A stretch of 64,000 nt of DNA, from NCBI GenBank assembly GCA_947483555.1, contig CANKMW010000003.1, positions 1-64,000 of the forward strand, given 5' to 3'. This document shows positions 55,933 through 64,000 of the stretch, piece by piece (the stretch's first letter is position 1; each line of letters opens with the position of its first letter). Made by a program: the position numbers and the translations under genes. The notes under the pieces are model-generated. The model saw only the letters and a program-made list of their open reading frames with translations. It was not told the origin of the DNA and did not search any database. Source of the DNA: Myxococcales bacterium (lineage in GTDB: Bacteria > Myxococcota_A > Polyangia > Haliangiales > Haliangiaceae).

Positions 55933-57510
55933 ATGGCAGATCGCCAGAACAACCTGGCCGTCCGCGTGCTGGCGCCGGCCTTGACCGGCGGGCGCCTCGA
56001 TGCGGTGGCGCTCCACGAGGGCGATCGAGCGTGGACCTACCGCGAGCTGGCCGACAAGGTGGCCCGGGTCGGCGGCGCGCTCGGCGCGCTCGGCATCGCC
56101 CCCGGCGAGCGAGTCGCCATCCTCATGCGTGACACGCTCGAGGCCGCGGCGGCGATCCTGGGCGTCATCCACGCTGGCGCGGTGGCGGTGCCGCTGTCGG
56201 AGCTGGCCCGCCCCGACGATCTGCGCGACTACCTCGACCACGCCCACGCGGTGATGGCGTTCGTCGACGGCGAGCTGGAGCCGGCGATCGATCAGGTGCG
56301 CGGCGAGCTGCCGCGCCTGCGCGAGCTGATCTGCCTGGCCCCCCGCGCCCCCGGCGAGCGCGACTTCGGCGTGATCACCCGCACCGCCAACCCGGCGATG
56401 GCGGCGGCGGTCGAGCCCACGGCCGAGTGCGTGCTCCTGTACTCGGCCGGCTTCGGCGACGACCTGCGCGGGGTGCGCCACAGTCACGCCTCGGTGCACG
56501 CCGCGTACGTCTCGTTCGCCGGCTTTCTCGGGCTCGGTGCCGGCGACAAGATCTTCACGGTCACCCGGTTGTCGACGGCGTTCGGGCTCGGCGCCGGGCT
56601 GGTGTTCCCGCTGCTGGCCGGCACCGAGTCGCTGCTGCTCCCCGAGCAGCCGTCGAGCAAGGTGCTGCTCGCGGCGATCGAGCGCTTTCGCCCCGACTTC
56701 TTCCTGTCGACGCCGTCGGTCTACGGCCAGCTGGCGCGCGACGTGGCGGCGTCCAAGGTCGCGTCGCCGCTGCCGCAGGTGCGCGGCGCCATCGCCGGCG
56801 GCGAGGGCATGCCCGACAAGCTGATCCCGCGCATCAAGGCGGTGCTCGGCGTCGACGTCGTGGTCGGCTTCGGCATCACCGAGGTCATGCAGATCGCGAT
56901 CGCCGGCCCGGCCAACGATGACGAGCGCCCCGGTGCGTGCGGGATGACCTTGCCGTCCATCGAGGCCCGCGTCGTCGACGACGACGGCAAGGCGGTCGGC
57001 ACCGACGAGATCGGCACGCTCGAGCTGCGCGCGCCGTCGATGTGTCTGGGCTACTGGGGCGGCGACGCCGGTGCTGATCGCGGCGCCATCGGCTCCGAGG
57101 GCTGGCTGACGACGCGCGATCGATTCCTGGTCGACGCCCGCGGCGTGTACCACCACTGCGGTCGGGCCGACGATCTGTTCAAGGTCGGTGGCAAGTGGGT
57201 GTCGCCGAGCGAGGTCGAGCGCGCGCTCACCGCGCACGAGGCGGTGTGGGAGGCGGCGGTGATCGGCGTCGACGACGAGGACGGCCTGATCAAGCCGCTG
57301 GCGTTCGTGGTGGTCAACGTCGGCCACGCCCCGGGCGCCGAGCTCGAGGCCGAGCTGCAGGAGTTCGTCAGGCAGACGCTGTCGCCGTACAAGTATCCAC
57401 GCTGGTTCGAGTTCGTCGAGGCGCTGCCGCGTGGGCCGGGAGGCAAGCTGCTGCGCTACAAGCTGCGGCCGAACCGGCGGCGGCGGCGCGCCGAGACCGG
57501 CGCGACGTGA
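55933..57510 (+). CDS. acyl-/aryl-CoA synthetase-like protein, degenerate P-loop
   Basis: A 525-aa protein of the ANL superfamily, closest in layout to benzoate-CoA ligases. The nucleotide loop normally read as YSSGTTGxPKGV is YSAGFGDDLRGVRHSH, losing the Thr/Gly-rich and Lys residues. Later motifs are good: VVVGFGITEVMQIA, GRADDLFKVGGKWVSPSEVE (A8) and GPGGKLLRYKLR (catalytic Lys). PGACGMTLPSIEARVVDDDG is normal. It may be inactive for adenylation or act with an altered nucleotide. The substrate is unknown. Confidence 0.8.
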   Translation: MADRQNNLAVRVLAPALTGGRLDAVALHEGDRAWTYRELADKVARVGGALGALGIAPGERVAILMRDTLEAAAAILGVIHAGAVAVPLSELARPDDLRDYLDHAHAVMAFVDGELEPAIDQVRGELPRLRELICLAPRAPGERDFGVITRTANPAMAAAVEPTAECVLLYSAGFGDDLRGVRHSHASVHAAYVSFAGFLGLGAGDKIFTVTRLSTAFGLGAGLVFPLLAGTESLLLPEQPSSKVLLAAIERFRPDFFLSTPSVYGQLARDVAASKVASPLPQVRGAIAGGEGMPDKLIPRIKAVLGVDVVVGFGITEVMQIAIAGPANDDERPGACGMTLPSIEARVVDDDGKAVGTDEIGTLELRAPSMCLGYWGGDAGADRGAIGSEGWLTTRDRFLVDARGVYHHCGRADDLFKVGGKWVSPSEVERALTAHEAVWEAAVIGVDDEDGLIKPLAFVVVNVGHAPGAELEAELQEFVRQTLSPYKYPRWFEFVEALPRGPGGKLLRYKLRPNRRRRRAETGAT

Positions 57511-57520
57511 CCGGCCCGCC

Positions 57521-58357
57521 GTGAGCGCGGCGCCGGGGTCGCACGTCGCGCGCGCGCTGGCGCTCGCCGCGTTCCGTCCTGGCGGCGCCGGCGACGCGGC
57601 GCTGGCGCAGGTCGGCGGGCGTGACGGCATCGCGGCTCGCGCGTTGCTGGTCGCGCTGACCGCCCCCGGTGGTGCGGCGCTCGGCGAGCGCCTGCGTGCC
57701 GAGCTGGCGGCGGCGCGCCCGGCCGGCTGGCGTGCCGTGCATGCGAGCTGGCTCGACGCCGCGCTCGACGGCGAGCTCGCCGCGGTGCGCGCCGCGGTGA
57801 CCGGCGACGGGGGCGCGCCCCACGAGCGATTCCTGGCCCGCGCCTACCTCGGCGATCTGGTGCCGATGCCCGATCCGGTCGCGCCGGGCTCCGCGGCGGT
57901 GGCGCTGGTGGCGCTCGATCCCGCGCTGCTCGCGCGCGCGCTGTCGTTGCTTGGCCGTCGGCTGCTCGCCCACGCGCTCGGCGCCGGCTCTCCGCGCGTG
58001 GTGGCCGAGCTGGCGGCGCGCCTGCCGTGGGGCAAGGAGCTGGTCGTCGACCTGGCCGCGCTGTCGGCGCTCGGCGACGCCGCCGAGGCGCGCCTCGGTC
58101 GCCGCAAGAGCGCCCTGGCCCGGACGGCGGGGCTGAGCTGGAGCGAGCCACTGGCGCTGCCCCGCGCCGGGTTGCGCGCCATCGCGCCGGTGGTCGACCG
58201 GGTCCCGGATCTGGCCCGCCAGCTCGCCCAGCGGTTGCCACGACCGGCGGGCGTCGTCGCGCTCGCCGAGCTCCGCGCCTTCGTCGAACCTGCCGACGGC
58301 GCTGGCGAGGCCGAGATCGCCCGCGCGATCGCCCGTGCTACCGTCGCGCCGCCATGA
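57521..58357 (+). CDS. hypothetical protein coupled to secretion ATPase gene
   Basis: A 278-aa protein starting at GTG 57521, 11 bases after the CoA synthetase stop. It is Ala/Leu/Arg-rich and helical (LLARALSLLGRRLLAHALGA, GLRAIAPVVDRVPDLARQLA), without clear motifs. Its stop overlaps the ATPase start (ATGA). By position it could be a SctK/stator-like partner of the FliI/SctN ATPase, but sequence evidence is weak. Confidence 0.45.
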   Translation: MSAAPGSHVARALALAAFRPGGAGDAALAQVGGRDGIAARALLVALTAPGGAALGERLRAELAAARPAGWRAVHASWLDAALDGELAAVRAAVTGDGGAPHERFLARAYLGDLVPMPDPVAPGSAAVALVALDPALLARALSLLGRRLLAHALGAGSPRVVAELAARLPWGKELVVDLAALSALGDAAEARLGRRKSALARTAGLSWSEPLALPRAGLRAIAPVVDRVPDLARQLAQRLPRPAGVVALAELRAFVEPADGAGEAEIARAIARATVAPP

Positions 58358-59790
58358 CCGCCCGCATCATCGACGGCCGGGTCTTCGACGCCGAGCAGGA
58401 GGCGGGCGCCATTCGCGCCGCCGCCGCTGCCGACGTCGCCGCCGCTCGCGCCGAGGCGGTGGTCGCGCGCACCGTCGCTGATCGCGAGCACGCCCGGGCC
58501 GCCGCCGCCCGTGCCGAGGCCGCCCGCGTTCGCGCCGACGCCGGCTTGCCGGCCGGCGACGGCACCGTGACCGCCGTGGTCGGCCTGCTGTGCCGCGGCC
58601 GCTGTGCCGGCGTCACCGTGGGCGAGCTGGTCCGGATCGCCCGCGGTGACGACGACCTGCTCGCCGAAGTGGTCGGGTTCCGCGACGGCGAGGTCGTGCT
58701 GCTGCCGCTCGGCGAGCTGCACGGGATCGCGCCGGGCGCCGCCATCACCGCGACCGGATCGCCCTTGACCTTTCCGTGCGGCCCCGCCGTCCTGGGCCGG
58801 GTCCTCGATGGCCTGGGCCGTCCGATCGACGGTGATGCCGTCGACGCGCCGCCGTGGCCAGTCGAGCGGGCGGCGCCGTCACCCTCGACCCGGCCCCCGA
58901 TCTCGCGGCCGCTGGCCACCGGCGTGCGTGCCGTCGACGGCTTCCTCACCCTCGGTGAGGGCCAGCGGGTCGGCGTCTTCGCCGCCGCCGGGGTCGGGAA
59001 GTCGACGTTGCTGTCGCAGCTGGCCCGAACCGCCGACGCCGACGTGATCGTGCTGGGCCTGGTCGGCGAGCGCGGTCGCGAGCTCGGCGACTGGCTGGCC
59101 GCGCTCGGTCCGTCGCGCAGCCGCACCGTCGTCGTCTGCGCCACCAGCGACGCGCCCAGCCTGGTCCGGGTCCGCGCCGCCTCGACCGCCACCGCCGTCG
59201 CCGAGCACTTCCGTGACCGCGGGGCTCGGGTCCTGCTGGTGGTCGACTCGCTCACTCGAGTCGCGCGCGCCCAGCGCGAGGTCGGCCTGTCGGCGGGTGA
59301 ACCGCCGGCGCGCCACGGGTATCCGCCCAGCGTGTTCGCGCTCCTGCCCCGGCTCATCGAGCGCACCGGCACCGCGCCGACCGGCTCCATCACCGCGATC
59401 TACGCCGTCCTGGTCGCCGGCGATGATCTCGACGAGCCGATCGCCGACGAGGTCCGCGGCATCGTCGACGGCCACATCGTGCTCGATCGGCGGCTGGCCC
59501 AGCGCGGCCACTTCCCGCCCATCGACATCCTGGCCAGCGTGTCGCGCCTCTTCCAGCGCCTGGCGCCGGCCTCGCAGCGTGACGCGGCGGTGCGGGTTCG
59601 TCGCTGGCTGGCCCGCTACGAGGACCAGCGCGACCTCATCCACATCGGGGCCTACAAGGCCGGCACCGATCGAGCGCTCGACGAGGCGATCGCGCGCCAG
59701 CCAGCGATCGAACGCTTCCTGCAGCAGGGGTCCGACGAGGTCGCGACGATCGACGAGACCCGGGCCGTGCTGGAAGGGATCGGACGCTGA
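58354..59790 (+). CDS. FliI/SctN-type secretion ATPase with SctL/FliH-like N-terminal segment
   Basis: A 478-aa ATPase. Residues 70-185 are the beta-barrel and start of the F1-like core (VLGRVLDGLGRPIDGDAVDA), Walker A AAAGVGKS (210-217), LGLVGERGRELGDWL (catalytic Glu), RVLLVVDSLTRVARAQREVG (Walker B) and PPSVFALLPRLIERTG. The first 65 residues are an extra Ala/Arg/Glu coiled coil, IIDGRVFDAEQEAG then ADVAAARAEAVVARTVADRE, which resembles the start of SctL/FliH stators. A fusion of stator head and ATPase is suspected. No other secretion gene lies in the window. Confidence 0.82.
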   Translation: MTARIIDGRVFDAEQEAGAIRAAAAADVAAARAEAVVARTVADREHARAAAARAEAARVRADAGLPAGDGTVTAVVGLLCRGRCAGVTVGELVRIARGDDDLLAEVVGFRDGEVVLLPLGELHGIAPGAAITATGSPLTFPCGPAVLGRVLDGLGRPIDGDAVDAPPWPVERAAPSPSTRPPISRPLATGVRAVDGFLTLGEGQRVGVFAAAGVGKSTLLSQLARTADADVIVLGLVGERGRELGDWLAALGPSRSRTVVVCATSDAPSLVRVRAASTATAVAEHFRDRGARVLLVVDSLTRVARAQREVGLSAGEPPARHGYPPSVFALLPRLIERTGTAPTGSITAIYAVLVAGDDLDEPIADEVRGIVDGHIVLDRRLAQRGHFPPIDILASVSRLFQRLAPASQRDAAVRVRRWLARYEDQRDLIHIGAYKAGTDRALDEAIARQPAIERFLQQGSDEVATIDETRAVLEGIGR

Positions 59791-59968
59791 GCGAGCCTAT
59801 CAACAACGTGGCGAAACTCCCCACCTCGGACCCCGATCGAGGCGCGACCGTCTCAGCAGTCCGCCCGGGTTGAAAAAAAACTCCTGGTACCATGGGCATC
59901 TGGGCACCATGTCACCACCCCGAACCGGCGGCATGACCCTTGCGTAACGTCACCGTGTCTTGGCCCTC

Positions 59969-62900
59969 ATGAGTCGCCGCCGCGCCAACAGCCAGCCGCC
60001 GCCGCGGCGCGTGTCGGTGCCGCTGTCGTTCGTCGGCCGCGACCGCGAGCTCACCGAGCTGCGCGAGCACCTCGCCGGCGCACCGCTGGTGGTGCTGTAC
60101 GGGCCGATCGGCGCTGGCAAGACGTCGCTGGTGGAGCAACTCGCGCTGGCGCTCGACGTCACCACCACCCACGTGCGCTGCTTCCCCGGCGAGCGCTTCG
60201 CGGCGGTCCGCAGCCGCGCCGAACGCCGGCTGCGCTGTCCGCCGGGTGGGCTGGCCGAGGCGCTGGCGATGGAGTCGCAGCTGCTGGTCATCGATGACCT
60301 GCACCACCTCGCGCCCGACGAGGCCGCTCGCGTGGTTGGTGCCGTCGCGCCCGCGCCCGGCGCGCTCGGACGCGTGATCGCGATCGCCCGCGAGCCACTG
60401 CTCTTGCCCGCCGACCTCGATCGCAACGAGCTCGAGCTCGGCGGTCTCGACGATGCCGCTGCGGCCGACCTGTGGCGTGCGCTCGCCGCGGCCCACGGGG
60501 CGAGCACCGAGGTCGGGCCGGCGTTGCTGCGCACCCGCGGTCTGCCGTTGCTGCTGCGCCGCGAGTTCGCGCGCGCCCGGTTTGGCGACGAGGCGTGGAC
60601 GATCGGCGCGTTGCCGCCCGGGGCCCGCCGCGCCCTCGAGGTGCTGACGATCCTGCGCCTGCCGGTGCTGCCGGCGGCGGTCGCCACCCTGGCACCCGAG
60701 CTCGACCTCGAGGACGCCGTCGCGACCCTGGTCGCGCGTCAGCTCGTCGACGGCGATGACGCCGGCCGGCTGCGGGTCCACGATCTGGTGCAGGACCTGG
60801 TGATGGCCGAGCTGTCGCTCGACGTGCGCCTGCCGATCGAACGCGCCGCCGCGGCGATGATGGCACCCGGCGCGCGCGACGACGGCGCGCTGGCCGCGCT
60901 CGACGTGGTCGATCGCCTCCGCGAGGCGGTGTTGCATCACCTCGCCGCCGGCCAGGTCGGCCAGGCGGTGCGGCTGCTGGTCGAGCGTGCCGACGTGCTG
61001 GCCCGCCGCGGCGCCGGCGGTGAGGTCGAGACCCTGATCGCCGCGATCGGCCCCGATGCGGCGCCGGAGCTGGGCGCCATGCAGGTCGAGCTGGCTGCCC
61101 GCGCCGGCCGCGTCGCCGAGGCCGCCGAGCGCCTGGCGGCGGGCGCGGTCGGGGTGTCGCCGATCCTGGCCGCCGAGCTGGCGCTCGCCTCCGGCAACGT
61201 CGACGGTGCGATCCGGCGCCTGGCCCAGATCGCTCATCCCCGTCCGGCCGGGTCCTCGGCGCCCGCTACGGGCCCCGACGCCGGGCTGCACCAGGCCCGC
61301 GGGACCGCGCTCCACGCCGAGATCGATCTGCTGCGCGGGCGCCCGGGCGACGCCCGCCTGCGCGTCGAGGCCGCGCTCGCGGCGGCCACGCCGCCGCACG
61401 GGCGCGCTCACCTGCTGGTGGCGCTGGCAGCGATCGAGGATCACGAGGGCCACCCGACCGCCGCGCGCGCGGCGCTGACCCGGGCCGTCGGCGCCCTGGC
61501 GTCGAGTGACGCCGGCAGCGACGAGCTGTCGGCGATCATCGAATCGCGCCGGGCCTGCGGTCTGGCCCGCGAGGGGCGCCTCGGCGAGGCCCGGGTCACG
61601 CTCGACGAGGCGATGGCACGCACCCGCGGCCTCGACGCCGTGCCGGTCGTCGAGCAGGTCAACGAGAGCCGCGCCGCGCTCGACATGGTCCGCGGCGACT
61701 GCGAGACGGCGGTCCGCCGCCTCGGCGCCACCGTCGCCGCGCGCCGCAGCCGTGGCGACGAGCTGGGCGCGCTGGTCGCCGAGATCGCCCTGGCCGAGGT
61801 CGAGATCCGGCGCGGCGATCTGGCGCGGGCCGCCGAGCTGGCCACCGCCGGTCGGGCCCAGGCAACCCGCATGGGCTTCGCTGCGCTCGCCGATCGCGCC
61901 AGCGTCGTGCTCGCCGCCGTCGACCTCGGTGAGATGCGGCTCGAGCGCGCCCGTGAGGCCCTCGATCGCCTGGCCAGCTCGGTGACCTTGACCGCGGTCG
62001 CCGCCTGCCGGGTTGCCCAGCTCGCCGCCGAGACCCGCGCCGCCGCTGGCCAGCGCGCCGGCACGGTCGACGCCGCCCGCGGCGCCGGCTCCGACGAGCT
62101 GGTCAGCGAGCTCGAGCGTGATCTCGCCGAAGCCCGGGTCGCGACCGTCGCCGGTGACATCGGTCGCGCGCTGTCGGCCGCGCGTCGCGTCGCTGCCACC
62201 GCCGAGCGTTCGGGCCGCGCCGCCGACCTCGCCGAGGCGCTGGTGATCGGCTGCCGCCTCGAGCTCGCCAAGGGCGACCGCGCGGGCGCTCGGGCCCAGG
62301 CCAGCCGCGCCGCGCGCGAGGCTGCTGCCGCCGGCCTCATCCGGCCCCGCGCCCACGCGCTGCTCGCGCTGGCGTCGCTGGCCCGTGACGACGGCGACCT
62401 CGCCGCCGCGGCGACCTACGCTCGTGACGCCGCCGAGCTGGCGCAGTCGGCCGGCCTGCCGGTCGAGCGTCTCGCCGCCACCGCCGCCCTCGATGCCATC
62501 ACCGGCGGCGATCCCTACGCCGTCGGTGGCAGCGGCGCCGCCGCCGCGATGTCACAGGCGGCGATCGAGGCCGCCGGCCGCCTGCTCACCGATCTCGGAC
62601 TCACCGCGGTGCGGCCGTTCCGCGTCATCGATGCCGCCGGCACCATCAGCGAGGTCGCCGACGCCGATCCGGAGGTGTTGCGCCTGGCCGCACGCACGCT
62701 CGCGGTCGATGCGGTCCGCGAGACCATCTGGCGCAAGGGCACCGAGCTCGCCGATCTACGCCGGCGCAGCCTGCTCAAGAAGCTGCTGTTCCTGTTCGCG
62801 GCCACGCCCGGTCGCACGTTCTCCAAGGAGGAGATCGTGCAGACGGTGTGGAACGTCGCCTACCATCCGCTCCGGCACGACGCGGCGCTGTTCACCAACA

Positions 62901-63013
62901 TCATGCGCATCCGCCGCCTGCTCGGCGAGGACGGCGCCGAGATCATCCGGGTCACCGAGGACGGCTATCGCTTCGAGCCGCCCGCCGATTTCATCTTCGT
63001 CCACCCCGCGTAA
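59969..63013 (+). CDS. ATPase-TPR regulator with C-terminal OmpR-type winged helix
   Basis: A 1014-aa protein. P-loop ATPase: FVGRDRELTELREHL, Walker A GPIGAGKT (45-52), QLLVIDDLHHLA. A long TPR-like superhelix follows (about 330-880). The C-terminus (about 920-1005) is a winged-helix domain: KKLLFLFAATPGRTFSKEEI, QTVWNVAYHPLRHDAALFTN, IRRLLGEDGAEIIRV. The same order is seen in SARP/MalT-like regulators, but here the DNA-binding domain is C-terminal. The ATG at 59969 is chosen; TTG at 59960 is in frame. The 179-bp gap upstream holds an A-rich tract. Confidence 0.8.
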   Translation: MSRRRANSQPPPRRVSVPLSFVGRDRELTELREHLAGAPLVVLYGPIGAGKTSLVEQLALALDVTTTHVRCFPGERFAAVRSRAERRLRCPPGGLAEALAMESQLLVIDDLHHLAPDEAARVVGAVAPAPGALGRVIAIAREPLLLPADLDRNELELGGLDDAAAADLWRALAAAHGASTEVGPALLRTRGLPLLLRREFARARFGDEAWTIGALPPGARRALEVLTILRLPVLPAAVATLAPELDLEDAVATLVARQLVDGDDAGRLRVHDLVQDLVMAELSLDVRLPIERAAAAMMAPGARDDGALAALDVVDRLREAVLHHLAAGQVGQAVRLLVERADVLARRGAGGEVETLIAAIGPDAAPELGAMQVELAARAGRVAEAAERLAAGAVGVSPILAAELALASGNVDGAIRRLAQIAHPRPAGSSAPATGPDAGLHQARGTALHAEIDLLRGRPGDARLRVEAALAAATPPHGRAHLLVALAAIEDHEGHPTAARAALTRAVGALASSDAGSDELSAIIESRRACGLAREGRLGEARVTLDEAMARTRGLDAVPVVEQVNESRAALDMVRGDCETAVRRLGATVAARRSRGDELGALVAEIALAEVEIRRGDLARAAELATAGRAQATRMGFAALADRASVVLAAVDLGEMRLERAREALDRLASSVTLTAVAACRVAQLAAETRAAAGQRAGTVDAARGAGSDELVSELERDLAEARVATVAGDIGRALSAARRVAATAERSGRAADLAEALVIGCRLELAKGDRAGARAQASRAAREAAAAGLIRPRAHALLALASLARDDGDLAAAATYARDAAELAQSAGLPVERLAATAALDAITGGDPYAVGGSGAAAAMSQAAIEAAGRLLTDLGLTAVRPFRVIDAAGTISEVADADPEVLRLAARTLAVDAVRETIWRKGTELADLRRRSLLKKLLFLFAATPGRTFSKEEIVQTVWNVAYHPLRHDAALFTNIMRIRRLLGEDGAEIIRVTEDGYRFEPPADFIFVHPA

Positions 63014-63080
63014 GGCAGGCAAGCGCGCAGAATCCTTCACGCTTGTGGCCGGAACCGGAACAGCCGATCCGAAACCGGTG

Positions 63081-64000
63081 ATGCTTCGTACAGGTTCGAT
63101 GGGGAACCGTCTGGCTGCCGTGGTCGTCGCGCTCGGGTTCGCGATCGGGTGCGATGGCGGCGGCGGCGACGCCGCCGTCGATGCCATGTCGATCGACGCG
63201 ACCGGCAACGACGGCTCCGCCGTCGACGGCGGACCGGTTGATTCGACCGCGGCTGACGGGGCCGCCGCCGACGCGGCGACGACCGACGCGGCGACGACCG
63301 ACGCGGCGACGACCGACGCGGCGACGACCGATGCGGCGTCGACCGACGCGGCGACGACCGACGCGGCGACGACCGATGCGGCCACCGACGCCACGACCGA
63401 CGCCACCCCCGACGCCACGCCGCTGTTCACCCTGACGGTGATGATGGACGGTACCGGCACCGGCACCGTGACCTCGGACCCGATCGGGATCACCTGCGCC
63501 GGTGACTGCTCGGAGACCTACAGCAGCGGGACCCCGGTGATGTTGACCGCCAACCCCACCGGCGGCTCGACGTTCGGGGGCTGGAGCGTCGACTGCTCCG
63601 GCGTCGGTGTCGCCATGGTGAACATGACCGGGAACCGGAACTGCACCGCCACGTTCCACGGGCCGCAGGCCAACTTCCACAGCGACCAGCCCGACATCAG
63701 CCACGACGGTCGCTACGTCTGCTTCACGACCTTGGCCAGCAACCTGGTCGCGGGTGACACCAACAGCTTCCGCGACATCTTCGTGCGCGACACCTGCCTC
63801 GGCGCCACCGGGTGTACGCCGTCGACCACGCGGGTGTCGGTGGACACCGCGGGTACCCAGGGCAATGGCGCCAGCGGATTCTGTTCGATGTCGGCGACCG
63901 GCCGCTACATCGCCTTCGAGTCGTACGCGACCAACCTGGTGGCGGGCGACACCAACGGCATGTCCGACGTCTTCTTCCGCGACACGTGTGCCGGTGCCGT
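63081..64000 (+). CDS. lipoprotein with repeat linker and beta-propeller-like repeats (truncated at window end)
   Basis: Reads from ATG 63081 to the end of the window without a stop (306 codons). Alternative start at 63099 gives MGNRLAAVVVALGFAIGC, a lipobox. A linker of Asp/Ala/Thr repeats (DAATTDAATTDAATT) is followed by an InlB B-like domain (LTVMMDGTGTGTVTSDP, GWSVDCSG) and then two PD40/TolB-like propeller motifs (ISHDGRYVCFTTLASNLV and GRYIAFESYATNLV) each followed by GDTN and VRDTC/FRDTC. The rest is beyond the window. Confidence 0.7.
   Translation, partial: MLRTGSMGNRLAAVVVALGFAIGCDGGGGDAAVDAMSIDATGNDGSAVDGGPVDSTAADGAAADAATTDAATTDAATTDAATTDAASTDAATTDAATTDAATDATTDATPDATPLFTLTVMMDGTGTGTVTSDPIGITCAGDCSETYSSGTPVMLTANPTGGSTFGGWSVDCSGVGVAMVNMTGNRNCTATFHGPQANFHSDQPDISHDGRYVCFTTLASNLVAGDTNSFRDIFVRDTCLGATGCTPSTTRVSVDTAGTQGNGASGFCSMSATGRYIAFESYATNLVAGDTNGMSDVFFRDTCAGA
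63262..63406 (+). repeat. 15-bp coding tandem repeat (Asp-Ala-Ala-Thr-Thr)
   Basis: At least seven copies of a 15-base unit (GACGCGGCGACGACC with a few single changes) encode DAATT repeats of the linker. Variation is low, so the array is probably young. Confidence 0.7.

Noticed and set aside
59870..59940. Possible sigma-54 or sigma-70 promoter in the A-rich tract before the winged-helix regulator
   Set aside because: TTGAAA has no -10 box at usual spacing, and the TGGTAC/GGGCA pair lacks the -12 TTGC element; only a weak promoter clue.

Overview
The window is very GC-rich, densely coded DNA from what looks like a myxobacterium-type (Myxococcota) chromosome. This is inferred from the gene content: giant Ser/Thr kinases with ATPase and TPR domains, a Ser/Thr-His hybrid kinase, several sigma-54 activators, many lipoproteins with low-complexity linkers, and a TonB/ExbB/ExbD/receptor block. 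Species cannot be fixed from the sequence alone.

Layout. (1) 1-2500 is a mobile/accessory corner: the tail of an IS3-type transposase, two small unknown ORFs, a REP-associated (RAYT, Y1) transposase and a 124-aa unknown ORF; the transposase and the 124-aa ORF lie between exact 28-bp direct repeats with a GGATCC core. (2) 2567-5124 holds housekeeping genes (nadC-birA, overlapping) plus a secreted START-like protein and a 42-codon membrane mini-ORF. (3) 5254-23432 is a large metal-handling region: His/Met-rich lipoproteins (one frameshifted), a TRASH/YHS-like lipoprotein, a PaaK-type ligase, a sigma-54 two-component pair whose sensor domain is His-rich, a methyltransferase operon with a 32-aa mini-ORF, a multicopper oxidase, an FN3 lipoprotein, and a full CzcC-CzcB-CzcA-type efflux operon in which the adaptor is fused to a YtkA-like domain and a duplicated His-rich lipoprotein follows. 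Five copies of a 17-bp palindrome, GTRACC-N5-GGTYAC, sit in the intergenic gaps of this region and predict one regulon.

(4) 23564-32592 is an energised outer-membrane transport block: a Gly/Asn-repeat membrane protein, TPR lipoprotein, TonB, ExbB, two ExbD, an Ig-like lipoprotein and a 1112-aa TonB-dependent receptor, closed by a strong hairpin terminator. (5) 32695-34941 is a PcrA/UvrD helicase, followed by a repeat-rich intergenic stretch with GGATCC-core tandem repeats resembling those beside the RAYT. (6) 35346-40310 (minus) is DUF1844 - HtrA-like protease - Ser/Thr kinase/ATPase/TPR. (7) 40400-46703 is a MoxR-DUF58-BatD-like-BatA-BatB-BatC aerotolerance-type operon whose last gene carries a long Gly-Gln-Gln repeat, followed by a sigma-54 response regulator with GAFTDA instead of GAFTGA and a 1651-aa Ser/Thr kinase-ATPase-TPR-GAF-histidine kinase hybrid.

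(8) 53207-57510 carries a TerB-like protein, aspartate aminotransferase, coaD-rsmD (overlapping) and a divergent acyl-CoA synthetase with a degenerate nucleotide loop. (9) 57521-64000 has an unknown gene coupled to a FliI/SctN-type secretion ATPase carrying an extra SctL/FliH-like N-terminal segment, a large ATPase-TPR-winged-helix regulator, and a truncated lipoprotein with a 15-bp DNA repeat and a beta-propeller-like region that runs off the end. No tRNA, rRNA or CRISPR array was recognised.
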